24,507 nucleotides of DNA from CAZTME01 sp964614795. GTDB taxonomy: Bacteria > Patescibacteriota > Microgenomatia > UBA1400 > PJMF01. Location of the stretch: assembly GCA_964614795.1 (NCBI GenBank), contig CAZTME010000006.1:1-24507 (forward strand), in the 5' to 3' direction. A program made the translations under genes and the position numbers. Under the pieces are notes generated by a model that worked only from the letters and a program-made list of their open reading frames with translations, made no database searches and was not told the DNA's origin. Positions 14,516 through 23,023 of this stretch are shown piece after piece (position 1 is the stretch's first letter; the number at the start of each line of letters is the position of its first letter).

Positions 14516-15897
14516 TGAATAAATTTCAACTGAATCAAATACCATTATTATTTAATTCGTGGTTGTTTAAATTACTCATAATTTTATTTCTCGCTCTAAT
14601 CTTAAGGATGCTATTCATTTGGCATTTGGAGATTGCCTTTGACAACTCACAAATTATTGCCCAGGCCTCACAAATTAAATCTGGAAATCTCACTTTAATT
14701 GGTCCCAAAACCGGTCCGGCCGGATTTTTCACCGGGCCGTTAATTTACTACGTAACCGCTTTGTCTTTATTTTTTTTCGACAAATATTTTTCCATTATGC
14801 TTGTACCTTTGCTTCTAGCCCTGGCAACTGGAATCAGTGTATTTATAACAACCAATTATTTATTCAATCAAACTTTTGCCGTTAAATATTTATCTCTATG
14901 GGCAGTTACCCCCATGCTGGTTATCCTGGATAAAACACTCTGGAATCCTAACTTGCTTTTTTTAGCTAGCTCGCTTTTGTTTTTACCCTTGTTTAGTAAA
15001 GAAAACAAAAAATGGACGCCTTTTATTCTTGGATTGGGAGCATTTTTGGCCTATCAAGCTCACTTCACCGGCTTGATTTTGATTTTGCTAACCGTGATTA
15101 TTTTGTTTTTGAACAAAAAACCTTGGACGTGGTTGCTTGGTTTATTGACAGGAACAATGTTTTCTTTATTACCAACCATCATCTTTGATTTTCGCAATGA
15201 TTTTCTTAATTTTCACGGACTAATGCAGTTAGCTGAAGGATCGGCGGGCAGTTCCGGCCCCATCATTCATCAATTCACCTCAACTTTTTTCATTATTTTT
15301 AATTTTCCGGGCTTGCTGTTTTCCTTCAATCACTGGCCGATTGTTCAATTGAGCATCAGTTTAAGTTTTTGGCTAATTTTATTTCTGCTTCACAAAAAGA
15401 AATTTCTTTCCAAACAACAAAGTTTATCAATTACTGCTTGGCTTTTGATTTTATGGCTCATATTTTCTTTATACAGCGGAGAAAAACCCGAATATTACTT
15501 CATTGGTATCATTGCGCCAATTTTTGCAATCACGATCGTATTCTTATCTCAACTCAAGCGTTTTTGGTTTATGATTTTTATTTTGAGCTTAACTTTCATT
15601 AGTCTTTACTCCATTAATCAATTTTTTAGCCAGCGAAATGCTTTCTCAATTATTTCCGCTCAAAAAGTTGAAGAATTTCTTCTTACTCAAAAAATCTCCA
15701 AATTAAGTTATGGTTTACCTAACAATCGAATATTTGGCTATGAAATACTTCTCGCCGATTTACCTAAAGAACCAACTGGCGCAATTATTCGATTAATTTA
15801 TCCAGTAAGTTCAGACTCCAATGTTACTGAAGTTGTGGCAGGCATGGGTGTTTTGATTGAAAAAAATAATCAAGAATATAAAATTGAAAATGATTAA
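14515..15897 (+). CDS. Polytopic GT-C type glycosyltransferase (PMT/ArnT-like)
   Basis: This 460-residue membrane protein has about ten or more hydrophobic helices, starting at residue 17. After the first helix, the loop carries an Asp in A-F-D-N-S-Q-I-I-A-Q-A, where GT-C enzymes keep their catalytic acid, and then G-P-L-I-Y-Y-V-T-A-L, like the P-P-L-Y-Y motif of the family. A soluble C-terminal domain follows. GT-C enzymes move a sugar from a lipid-phosphate carrier to a protein or glycan outside the membrane. Start: ATG 14515 overlaps the rhodanese stop. An upstream ATG at 14479 has a GGAGGA before it, but the peptide added there lies in the rhodanese gene. The acceptor and donor are unknown. 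Confidence 0.8.
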   Translation: MNKFQLNQIPLLFNSWLFKLLIILFLALILRMLFIWHLEIAFDNSQIIAQASQIKSGNLTLIGPKTGPAGFFTGPLIYYVTALSLFFFDKYFSIMLVPLLLALATGISVFITTNYLFNQTFAVKYLSLWAVTPMLVILDKTLWNPNLLFLASSLLFLPLFSKENKKWTPFILGLGAFLAYQAHFTGLILILLTVIILFLNKKPWTWLLGLLTGTMFSLLPTIIFDFRNDFLNFHGLMQLAEGSAGSSGPIIHQFTSTFFIIFNFPGLLFSFNHWPIVQLSISLSFWLILFLLHKKKFLSKQQSLSITAWLLILWLIFSLYSGEKPEYYFIGIIAPIFAITIVFLSQLKRFWFMIFILSLTFISLYSINQFFSQRNAFSIISAQKVEEFLLTQKISKLSYGLPNNRIFGYEILLADLPKEPTGAIIRLIYPVSSDSNVTEVVAGMGVLIEKNNQEYKIEND

Positions 15898-16027
15898 AAT
15901 TACCAGCGACAATTCTTTGCAAAATTGATATATTAGAAAATGTTTTTCGCATAGTTAATGTTTTTTTCAAAAATTGCTTTGAACGAACAAGTAGGAGAAT
16001 AAATGGTCATTTAAAAAAAGGAATGTC

Positions 16028-16336
16028 ATGAAAACAAAGAAAAAAAATCCAACCAGCTTAGATCAAGCTTTTCAAGTTGTTTGTGAGGAAATGTTGGATA
16101 CTTTTTTAAAAAAACATCATGATTATGGTAAAGGCAACATTTTATTAAATGGTGAGTTAGGTATTGCGGTGCGAGTGGCAGAAAAAATTGAGAGAATCAA
16201 ACACATCATTTTAACCGATAAAGATCCGGCCAACGAAGGTATGGACGAAACCTGGGAAGATATTGCCGTTTATGCGGTTATTGCCAGATTGTATAGAGAA
16301 GGTTGGTTTGAAAAGTTGGAGGTGAGTAAAAAATAG
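16028..16336 (+). CDS. DUF1599-like small protein
   Basis: This 102-residue, mostly helical protein has H-H-D-Y-G-K-G-N-I-L, G-E-L-G-I-A-V-R-V-A-E-K-I-E-R-I-K-H and G-M-D-E-T-W-E-D-I-A-V-Y-A-V-I-A. These match what I recall of the DUF1599 family, which has been linked by others to nucleotide modification and looks like an all-alpha NTP pyrophosphohydrolase. The two acidic clusters could bind metal. The role here is not known. A weak AAAGGA lies 6 nt before the ATG, the closest thing to a Shine-Dalgarno in the window. It is separated from the upstream gene by 130 nt, in which I see only weak promoter-like hexamers. Confidence 0.7.
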   Translation: MKTKKKNPTSLDQAFQVVCEEMLDTFLKKHHDYGKGNILLNGELGIAVRVAEKIERIKHIILTDKDPANEGMDETWEDIAVYAVIARLYREGWFEKLEVSKK

Positions 16337-16382
16337 TCATATATGAAAAGATGAGTTAAATAGGTTATATTTTATAAAAAAA

Positions 16383-16976
16383 TCAAACTGATTTATATTC
16401 AAAATTACGACAAGTAGAAGTCAGCCTGGCTATTGTATAGTCATCTTTGGCCACAGATGCCGGTCCATAGGATTCCATCCTTAAATAATCTATTTTGCCG
16501 TTACTCATACTAAATTGACCGTTAAAATTACCAGAATTAGTACTGGTTTTAAATGACCCGGAAAAATCAGCGCGATTTGTAATATTTAACTCAATAGATT
16601 GTTCGCCACTGTAACTATGAGCAAAGCATTGCAAGTGGGAAAAAGAAAGCAAAGCGGAACCGTCATTGTTAATTCTAAAATCGCTGAATTGAAGGCGAGC
16701 GCGACAAGTATCTTTAAATGCAAACCTGGCTACCTCACAAAACTCAAAGTTAGTTTTTTCCGGATGATTGATATTAAAAGCAAATTGAACATCATACTTA
16801 CCTGTACTGTAAGATTTTTGACCAGAATCTTGAAACTCTTTTACAAAATCTACTTCAACTTGCAGTTTAGATCTCACAACCTGATTGAGAGATTCTGGAT
16901 TAGTCCACGACCAACCTTTGGGATTTTTGTAAAATTTCACTAAAGCAATAATGATGCCTGCGGTGTGATAACGCAT
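16383..16976 (-). CDS. Hypothetical protein, 197 residues, four cysteines
   Basis: I do not recognise this protein. It starts with a short helix (M-R-Y-H-T-A-G-I-I-I-A-L-V-K-F-Y) and then is rich in alternating polar/hydrophobic strands, Ser, Asn and Phe, as in an all-beta domain. Four Cys (in E-F-C, D-T-C, L-Q-C and S-T-C) could form two disulfides or a metal site. There is no clear signal peptide or membrane segment. Its promoter (TTGACT, 17 nt, TAGAAT) has a predicted start at exactly the A of the ATG, supporting both reality and the chosen start. It stands alone, between the DUF1599-like gene and the glucan cluster. Confidence 0.7.
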   Translation of the reverse strand: MRYHTAGIIIALVKFYKNPKGWSWTNPESLNQVVRSKLQVEVDFVKEFQDSGQKSYSTGKYDVQFAFNINHPEKTNFEFCEVARFAFKDTCRARLQFSDFRINNDGSALLSFSHLQCFAHSYSGEQSIELNITNRADFSGSFKTSTNSGNFNGQFSMSNGKIDYLRMESYGPASVAKDDYTIARLTSTCRNFEYKSV

Positions 16977-16982
16977 ACTTTC

Positions 16983-17011
16983 ATTCTATAAGATATAGGG
17001 CAAAAAGTCAA
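16983..17011 (-). promoter_or_regulatory. Promoter of the 197-residue orphan gene, leaderless
   Basis: On the minus strand TTGACT (17006-17011) and TAGAAT (16983-16988) are 17 nt apart. The base 7 nt after the -10 is 16976, the A of the ATG. This is the clearest leaderless arrangement in the window. Confidence 0.75.
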
Positions 17012-17019
17012 GTTTTTAT

Positions 17020-17985
17020 CTATTTAAGAGTCTTTTTTTGTAATTCTATACCCATTTCAACCGCACCCCAAACCGGTGGTTTTTCCGGAACAATGATGTT
17101 GCATTTTGGATAAAGGGCGGTGAGGCGCGCGCGCAGGCGCGTCTCCACAGCGGGGAGTAAAGCAATCGAGCCAGCCAAAACCAAATCCCAATTTTTTCCA
17201 TCCTCAAAAAGCGCGCGCGCCACCGCACTCACCAAACCCTCCAACTCTCCCACCACTTCATTGAGCAAACCAAAACAAAATTGATTATCTTCTGTCAATC
17301 CTTCGATCCAAAACTTAGTCAAACTTGCAATCTCGGCTTTATTCATGGGTGGATTATAAACTCTTCTTTTTAACTCGGCTAAATTTTCAACTTTCAAATG
17401 AGAAAAAACTTTATCTACCAACTCATCTTTAGGACAACGACCGTCCAAACCACGCACTACGTGTTGTAAAAGTCGCAAGCCAATCCAGTAGCCGGAACCT
17501 TCATCCGCCAGCAAATAATCCAAACCACCGGCTATGTGAGTTTTATCATTCAATTTCCCCAAACAAATAGAACCCGTGCCGGCAATTAAAATGGCGCACT
17601 CAGTTGCAGTGGTGCCATTATACAAAGCGATTTGCGCATCATTCATTAACTCAAATTGAATAATTTTCCACTTTTTCAAAATTGGTTTAACCATTTTATG
17701 AAAATCATCAATATCAGCCTTCGTGTCCAATCCCGCTGAGCCCATCACCACCACTTCAGGTATTTTCTGCAATCGTCCAATTTTTTCTATCAATGCTTGA
17801 AAATTATTCTTAGCTTCTTGCCATCCCACAGCCGCAGGATTGGTTGGACCAACTATCACTTCAGTCAACTTTTCACCATCTAAAGTAGCCAAGACCGCAT
17901 GTGTTTTTGTTCCACCTCCATCAATACCCAAAACCGTTTTTTCACTCAAATTTTTAATCGGAAATAATTGTTGAAGAAGTGACAT
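17020..17985 (-). CDS. BadF/BcrA-type sugar kinase (N-acetylglucosamine kinase-like)
   Basis: This 321-residue ASKHA-fold kinase shows phosphate-1 motif L-G-I-D-G-G-G-T-K-T (19-28), the I-A-G-T-G-S-I motif in the middle and D-E-G-S-G-Y-W-I-G after it, as in N-acetylglucosamine kinases of the BadF/BadG/BcrA family. By homology the substrate would be GlcNAc or a related amino sugar. Its position 13 nt after a glucoamylase gene makes glucose an alternative substrate (inference). The coding strand contains two runs of alternating G and C (17124-17134 and 17211-17220), unlike the AT-rich surroundings. The start at ATG 17985 gives a short leader before the ATPase core. Confidence 0.87.
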   Translation of the reverse strand: MSLLQQLFPIKNLSEKTVLGIDGGGTKTHAVLATLDGEKLTEVIVGPTNPAAVGWQEAKNNFQALIEKIGRLQKIPEVVVMGSAGLDTKADIDDFHKMVKPILKKWKIIQFELMNDAQIALYNGTTATECAILIAGTGSICLGKLNDKTHIAGGLDYLLADEGSGYWIGLRLLQHVVRGLDGRCPKDELVDKVFSHLKVENLAELKRRVYNPPMNKAEIASLTKFWIEGLTEDNQFCFGLLNEVVGELEGLVSAVARALFEDGKNWDLVLAGSIALLPAVETRLRARLTALYPKCNIIVPEKPPVWGAVEMGIELQKKTLK

Positions 17986-17998
17986 TAATTCACCCTAA

Positions 17999-20008
17999 CT
18001 ATAACTGATGAAGAACCGCGGCCTGCATACTTACCTGATTGTCCAGCTTTTCTTTTATTTTGGCGAACATAATCACGGTTTCTATATAAACTGCATGACT
18101 CCATACCAAAGGTGTGGCGGAAAGAGATTCTTGTGACAATGGGTCAATTTGCTCGGGTAAAATTCCGGAAAGATATCTGAATTTATATGTCCACTCAAGA
18201 ATTTCTTGAGCGTATTTTAATGATTGTAAATTAGCATCGGGAGCAGATAGTCGCCGTTGGACTTCCCACAAAGTAGTGATGATCCAAGGGTTACTTAACT
18301 CGCCTCTTCTGAAGTAAGCATCACGTTCATAACGAATATATCCACCCACGTTGCTGGGGTTGTGCAATCTGAGCTCAATGGCACGCAATGTCTTTTGCAT
18401 GAGTGGATGATTCTGTGGAAATACATCAAAATACCAAAGACCGAAAAAGGAACTACTGTCCACCGTTTCATCCTGTATCAATTTGCCATTTTCCATTTGA
18501 ACATGCCGAACGAATGAGTTTAATTTATCGCTAAATAAATGCTTAGTGATAGCCTCCTTAATTTCTTTAGCGGCTCGTTTGTATTGACGCATGTGATTGC
18601 GTTTAGCAAGAAGCTCGCTAAATTTGGCTGCCGCCATTAAACCGGCGTAAACAGAAGCGCAAGTATAGGTTGAAACACCCATTTTTTCTTCCCAAAGATC
18701 ATAGGATGGCAAAGGCAATTTAGTTTCTTCATCACGATACTCAACTAAAAATTTCGCAATTTTTTCCACCAAAGGTTTGTACAGTTCTTCAACAAATTCC
18801 AAGTCATTGGATTTTTCATAATACTGCCACAATGCCCAAATCACACTGGCACTTTCATCTTCCTGAATTGGCAACTGCAGTTTTCTTTCCTTCAGCCATT
18901 CTTTCTGGGCGGTAGTTGAATGCCAGGTGGAACCCAAGCTTTCATCCGGCCTGTAGCGATGATGCATGTAACCGTCCGGGTGCAAAACGTTTAAACAAAA
19001 ACGAAAATAGGGTTTTACCACTTCATGATATCCGGCTTTCACCATGGAGTTGATGATAAAACCGGCATCTCTGGGCCACATGTAGGCATAATCATCTTTT
19101 CCATACTCAATCATCTCACTATCCGCCGAAGCTATAATTCCGCCTCGATTATCCATGTGACAACGCAAAATAAAGAGGGAAGTATCATAAAGTTTTTGCA
19201 AGTGTTCCGGCAAGTATTTTGCCGGATTACCTTTGGTATGAAGCCAAGCTGTCCAAAAGTTTTCGGTAGAATGAATCATGGCTTCAGGCTTTTTGTCTAA
19301 AACCATTTGATTGAGTGCAAAAGCTTCTTCTAAAGTTTTGGCCGTGGAAATCCAGTAAAAGATTCTGGATTTTTGATTGGACTCCACTTGCACGCAACTA
19401 CGAATCACCGAATCTACCGAACCATGTTCCACCGCATTTTCCCAAAGCTCTCCATCTTCAGCATCTTTATATGAGCCTTCTTTTCCTTCATATTGATAAG
19501 CGCCCAGAGTAAATTGGTCAAAACTCACATCATTTTCCGTTTTGGAATTAACCACAAAAATTCTTCTACCTTTATAGTGAACCAAGGTGTGATGAGTGGG
19601 ATCATAAAAAGCGGTGTTTCTTTTGTTATTTTCGCTGATATGAAAAACTTGATGAAAAAAGACCCTGATTTCTTTAGCCACACCCGAGTGGTTATAAACA
19701 TCCACTTGTCTTAAAAAAACATTGCTTTCGTTGTAAACAATGTCTTCCATGACCAATGAAATCTGCAAACCCTCGTGTTTGCACACTAAATAGCCCACCA
19801 TGGTTTCCGGTTTGTAGCCAATGGTAATTTTCCAATGACCGTCATTTAGCCAAGAAAAACTGCCGTTCACCCAAACACCAATGCGATGTTTTTCTCCCAC
19901 CACATGATTTTCCAGACCAACATAAGGGAAATAAAAATCACGCACGAAACCATGATCATCAAGTGAAACTAGTATTTGGCCATTGCCAAGAGTTAATGCT
20001 CTAGCCAT
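17999..20008 (-). CDS. GH15 family glucoamylase-like glycoside hydrolase
   Basis: This is a 669-residue protein. An N-terminal beta-sandwich domain (about 1-260; M-A-R-A-L-T-L-G-N-G, D-D-H-G-F-V-R-D-F-Y-F-P) precedes the alpha/alpha-barrel catalytic domain with Y-M-W-P-R-D-A-G-F (310-317), the acidic I-Q-E-D-E-S-A (381-387) that holds the general acid, and a late L-P-E-Q-I-D-P with the expected general base. GH15 enzymes release glucose from the non-reducing ends of alpha-glucans; bacterial relatives also act on trehalose or dextran. No signal peptide, so an intracellular substrate such as stored glucan is likely. It stands between the GH57 gene (128 nt upstream) and the kinase (13 nt downstream). 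Confidence 0.9.
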   Translation of the reverse strand: MARALTLGNGQILVSLDDHGFVRDFYFPYVGLENHVVGEKHRIGVWVNGSFSWLNDGHWKITIGYKPETMVGYLVCKHEGLQISLVMEDIVYNESNVFLRQVDVYNHSGVAKEIRVFFHQVFHISENNKRNTAFYDPTHHTLVHYKGRRIFVVNSKTENDVSFDQFTLGAYQYEGKEGSYKDAEDGELWENAVEHGSVDSVIRSCVQVESNQKSRIFYWISTAKTLEEAFALNQMVLDKKPEAMIHSTENFWTAWLHTKGNPAKYLPEHLQKLYDTSLFILRCHMDNRGGIIASADSEMIEYGKDDYAYMWPRDAGFIINSMVKAGYHEVVKPYFRFCLNVLHPDGYMHHRYRPDESLGSTWHSTTAQKEWLKERKLQLPIQEDESASVIWALWQYYEKSNDLEFVEELYKPLVEKIAKFLVEYRDEETKLPLPSYDLWEEKMGVSTYTCASVYAGLMAAAKFSELLAKRNHMRQYKRAAKEIKEAITKHLFSDKLNSFVRHVQMENGKLIQDETVDSSSFFGLWYFDVFPQNHPLMQKTLRAIELRLHNPSNVGGYIRYERDAYFRRGELSNPWIITTLWEVQRRLSAPDANLQSLKYAQEILEWTYKFRYLSGILPEQIDPLSQESLSATPLVWSHAVYIETVIMFAKIKEKLDNQVSMQAAVLHQL

Positions 20009-20076
20009 AGGGGCAGGAATGTCGTTTTCTACAAAAAGATTTTATCGCTGAAGGGCGACAATTTCTTTACTTACTC

Positions 20077-20105
20077 AGTATGCGCAACTCTGTAACAAAT
20101 GTCAA
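20077..20105 (-). promoter_or_regulatory. Promoter of the GH15-kinase pair
   Basis: On the minus strand a perfect TTGACA (20100-20105) and CATACT (20077-20082) are 17 nt apart, predicting a start near 20070 and a leader of about 62 nt before the GH15 ATG at 20008. The leader contains the A/T-poor stretch ATTCCTGCCCCT just before the start, and no Shine-Dalgarno. The 128-nt gap (20009-20136) between GH57 and GH15 otherwise shows no gene. Confidence 0.6.
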
Positions 20106-20136
20106 TTGTCGGGTGTTTTTCAAGGCAAGTAAAAAA

Positions 20137-21606
20137 TTAGGTTAAGCTGGGCGAAAGAAGATAATTGAGCGAGCAGTGCTTGCGCATACGCCACAAACGG
20201 TGTTTTAAATCGGCAAGAACTAAACTATAGCGTCTGTAGGCTTCAAAAGGATCTCTGTATGGGCTAAAATAGGCGTGCACATCACCATCGGCCGACCACT
20301 TGGTGCACATGTAATAAAAATGATCGCTTGTTTGTAAATGCCTCCAATCATCCAAAAGTTTTTCATCCATTGTTTCAATAATTTCCGATTCCAGAGCGTA
20401 AAGTTGTTCAATACAATCTTGTTGAAACGCATTCTCCAACCAAGCGGTTAAATCACGATTAACATCGGCCCAGGAAATTGGCTCCGGCACATCGTATCTT
20501 AATTCGGGTGGCGCGATTAAAGATTGAGTTAATTTTTTATTAGATTTTGAAGAGAGCGATTGAGATTTGAACATCAACTCACTGGGCAATTTTGTCGCTA
20601 AATCTTCTACGAAGTTGACGATTGTCTGTTTGGTCTTCTGACTTTGAGTGGTTTCTTGATCTTCATTACCTTCATCTTTTTCCGTAGTGTTCGAGAGAGA
20701 ATTTTGAGTGAATGATTGAGTTTCTAGCTCTTTAATTCTTACTTGAAAAGGAGATGCTTTAATCACTTCGTAAGGCAACACAAATTTGTTATATGACTTA
20801 CTTAAGAAGAGATGCACAAAATGTTCAAAAAAACCAAAAATACCGGAATCTTCCCATTGATGTTCGCCAAAAGTTTCAAAATCCATAAACAAATTGATTA
20901 ATTCTTGTTCACCATAAATTTCCACCCACTCCAAATATGTTTGAGCATTTAAAGGATAATGGGACCAATTACGATCGGAAAAACGAAAGGCAATATCGTC
21001 GGATAGTTGAGCATGTTTGAGTAAAATTGGTAATTGTTCTTCACCCTTGGAGTAATAAAGTTGGGTTAATTTTCTGCCTTGTAAAATTCGCTCCACTCCT
21101 TCAGATAAAATGCCCTTAAATCCTAGTTTGGCCACCTGCGTAGCAATATCATTTGAATAAACCAACTCGGTATTGCGAAATGTGGTTGGCTCATAATTAA
21201 ACTCTTTTTTGATCAAATCAAGATGTTTTTTCACCTGATTTTTGAACTCATTTTGAGAGTATAAAGAAGCCAAAGAGTGATAATAACTTTCGGCAATAAT
21301 TTCGGCATTACCCGAATTTATAATAGAGCGCAGTAATGCCATTAATTCCGGCTTAAATTGTTTGGCTTGCTCAATCCAAATACCGGTGATTGAAAATGAA
21401 ACTTTAAAGCCCTTAACGTCGTAGACCAATTTTTCCAATAATCGAAGCATGGGTAAGTAGCTTTTTTGCGCGACTTTTTGAAAAACTTGAGAATTAATAT
21501 TTTTTTCAGCGGAAAAATATGAACCGTCCATTCCCAATTCTTCCAAGCTAAAATCTTTCAGTCGAAAAGGTTGGTGAATATGTAAGTACAAGGAAACTTG
21601 TGGCAT
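20137..21606 (-). CDS. GH57 family alpha-amylase-like hydrolase
   Basis: This 489-residue protein has the GH57 blocks: H-I-H-Q-P-F-R at 9-15, A-E-I-I-A-E-S-Y-Y-H-S-L at 101-112, nucleophile Glu147 in T-F-R-N-T-E-L-V-Y, and Asp242 in M-D-F-E-T-F-G-E-H-Q-W. This is the alpha-amylase type, acting on alpha-1,4-glucan. A polar linker rich in Thr, Gln, Glu and Ser (about 300-335) joins the catalytic part to a C-terminal helical segment containing L-R-Y-D-V-P-E-P-I-S-W-A-D and D-H-F-Y-Y-M-C-T-K-W, also seen in GH57 amylases. No signal peptide. It starts 9 nt after the GT4 stop, so the two are co-transcribed. Confidence 0.92.
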   Translation of the reverse strand: MPQVSLYLHIHQPFRLKDFSLEELGMDGSYFSAEKNINSQVFQKVAQKSYLPMLRLLEKLVYDVKGFKVSFSITGIWIEQAKQFKPELMALLRSIINSGNAEIIAESYYHSLASLYSQNEFKNQVKKHLDLIKKEFNYEPTTFRNTELVYSNDIATQVAKLGFKGILSEGVERILQGRKLTQLYYSKGEEQLPILLKHAQLSDDIAFRFSDRNWSHYPLNAQTYLEWVEIYGEQELINLFMDFETFGEHQWEDSGIFGFFEHFVHLFLSKSYNKFVLPYEVIKASPFQVRIKELETQSFTQNSLSNTTEKDEGNEDQETTQSQKTKQTIVNFVEDLATKLPSELMFKSQSLSSKSNKKLTQSLIAPPELRYDVPEPISWADVNRDLTAWLENAFQQDCIEQLYALESEIIETMDEKLLDDWRHLQTSDHFYYMCTKWSADGDVHAYFSPYRDPFEAYRRYSLVLADLKHRLWRMRKHCSLNYLLSPSLT

Positions 21607-21615
21607 GTTGGAAAA

Positions 21616-22875
21616 CTAATTTAAACCAAAAAGAGCTTTATTGTAAGTTTGACGAAGTTTGTGAGCAGCATTTTCCCAAGTGACCGATTGTAAATCTTGG
21701 GTTTGACCGCTAACTACACTTGTACTAAAACCTTGATCTTTAATTAATTGCACAATGGTGGCGCTCATTTTATGTAAATCCCAAAAATCCAAAGCGATGG
21801 CATGAGGCAAAACTTCACTGACACCGGCATTTTTGCTAATGATTACCGGCGTATGACGCTGTGCGGCTTCCAGTGCCACCAAACCGAAGGGCTCGGAAAG
21901 TGAGGGCATGACAAAAACGTCCGCTCGAGAAAGCAACAAATCTTTTTGTTTATCTCTGACAAAACCACTAAATAAAACGCTGGCAGATAATCTTTGCATT
22001 GCGGTAGAGAATAATAATTCATGATACATATCTCCATCACCGGCAACGATAAATAAAGCTTCAGGGGTCATTCTCAAAACTTGAGTAGCCAATGCCAAAA
22101 AATAGGGCGCGCCTTTTTGAGCGGTTAATCTACCCATAAACACAACAATTGGTCTTTCTTGGGCAAAATTTACAAAATCGTCATGATGATCATAATCAAG
22201 AGGATCTATGCCGTTATGCACGACATCAATTTTATTTGGATTAATGGCATATTTATCGATTAATAGTTTTTTAGTGTATTCACTGACCGCTACCACCCGA
22301 GCGGAAGCCTGTAATCCTTCATACTCCGTGTGATGAATGTAGTGACTACCGGTGCCGGAGGGAATTCGATCATGCTCGGTGGAATGAACGTGAGTAATTA
22401 AGGGTTTGCCTGTTTTTTTGGCCAAGGCCATACCGGCCGGAAATGACATCCAATCATGAGCGTGAATGACATCATAATTTTTGGATTTTGCCATACCTTG
22501 CTTAGAAACAATTTCAGCGTATTTATCCACTTTTGCTTCCAGTTCGGATTGCGGAAGGGCGGAAAGTGCCCTGCTATCCAAAGTTGTGCCTTTTTTGGTT
22601 GAATTTTGCAGTTGAATTGAAGCCTCATATAAACCCAATGGACTGACTCCATAAAGGTTGGCTTGATTTTGCGCCGATTCCCAACTGGGATCGGCGCAAC
22701 TTAAAACTTGCATATGTGAAAGTGAGCCAACATAGGAATGAGGAAGAGTGAAATAAAGTTGTGTATTTTGCTGTGACAGGGCTTTGGTCAATCCTTCACA
22801 AGCAACGCCCAAACCCCCACTATTATAGGGAGGATATTCCCATCCAATCATGAATACTTTGTGATTAGAAGTCAT
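21616..22875 (-). CDS. GT4 family glycosyltransferase (glycogen synthase-like)
   Basis: This 419-residue GT-B enzyme begins M-I-G-W-E-Y-P-P-Y-N-S-G-G-L-G-V-A-C-E-G-L, the nucleotide-sugar synthase-type N-terminal loop, then has D-V-I-H-A-H-D-W-M, V-V-A-V-S-E-Y-T-K, V-H-N-G-I-D, V-F-M-G-R-L-T-A-Q-K-G and the E-x7-E motif S-E-P-F-G-L-V-A-L-E-A-A. These are GT4 features. The adjacent GH57 amylase and GH15 suggest a role in building an alpha-glucan from ADP- or UDP-glucose, though other retaining transferases share these motifs. It is the first gene of the minus-strand cluster and is divergent from transketolase. Confidence 0.88.
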   Translation of the reverse strand: MTSNHKVFMIGWEYPPYNSGGLGVACEGLTKALSQQNTQLYFTLPHSYVGSLSHMQVLSCADPSWESAQNQANLYGVSPLGLYEASIQLQNSTKKGTTLDSRALSALPQSELEAKVDKYAEIVSKQGMAKSKNYDVIHAHDWMSFPAGMALAKKTGKPLITHVHSTEHDRIPSGTGSHYIHHTEYEGLQASARVVAVSEYTKKLLIDKYAINPNKIDVVHNGIDPLDYDHHDDFVNFAQERPIVVFMGRLTAQKGAPYFLALATQVLRMTPEALFIVAGDGDMYHELLFSTAMQRLSASVLFSGFVRDKQKDLLLSRADVFVMPSLSEPFGLVALEAAQRHTPVIISKNAGVSEVLPHAIALDFWDLHKMSATIVQLIKDQGFSTSVVSGQTQDLQSVTWENAAHKLRQTYNKALFGLN

Positions 22876-23023
22876 AAACTACCAATGAAAAATTCTATTC
22901 TTTCAGTGTAGATTATTTATTACACAAAATGCAAGAGGCATAAAAACTAAAATAAAATTCAAACTTCTCGATTTATTTTTAATTTTCTGTTATTGTGGTA
23001 GATAGTTCATAAAATCCAATCAA
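22876..23023. promoter_or_regulatory. Divergent promoter region between GT4 and transketolase
   Basis: This 148-nt, very AT-rich spacer separates two divergent genes. Plus strand: TAAAAT at 23010-23015 predicts a start 2 nt before the transketolase ATG, but no good -35 is 17 nt away. Minus strand: a TTGCAT and TACACT pair 18 nt apart, or TAGAAT nearer the ATG, could serve the GT4 gene. Both are weak calls. No hairpin or terminator is apparent. Confidence 0.35.

Noticed and set aside
20040..20110. Possible extra copy of the palindromic element before the GH15 gene
   Set aside because: Short matches (GCGCAACTCTGT, GGGCGACAATT) do not extend into the element's arms or pair with each other.
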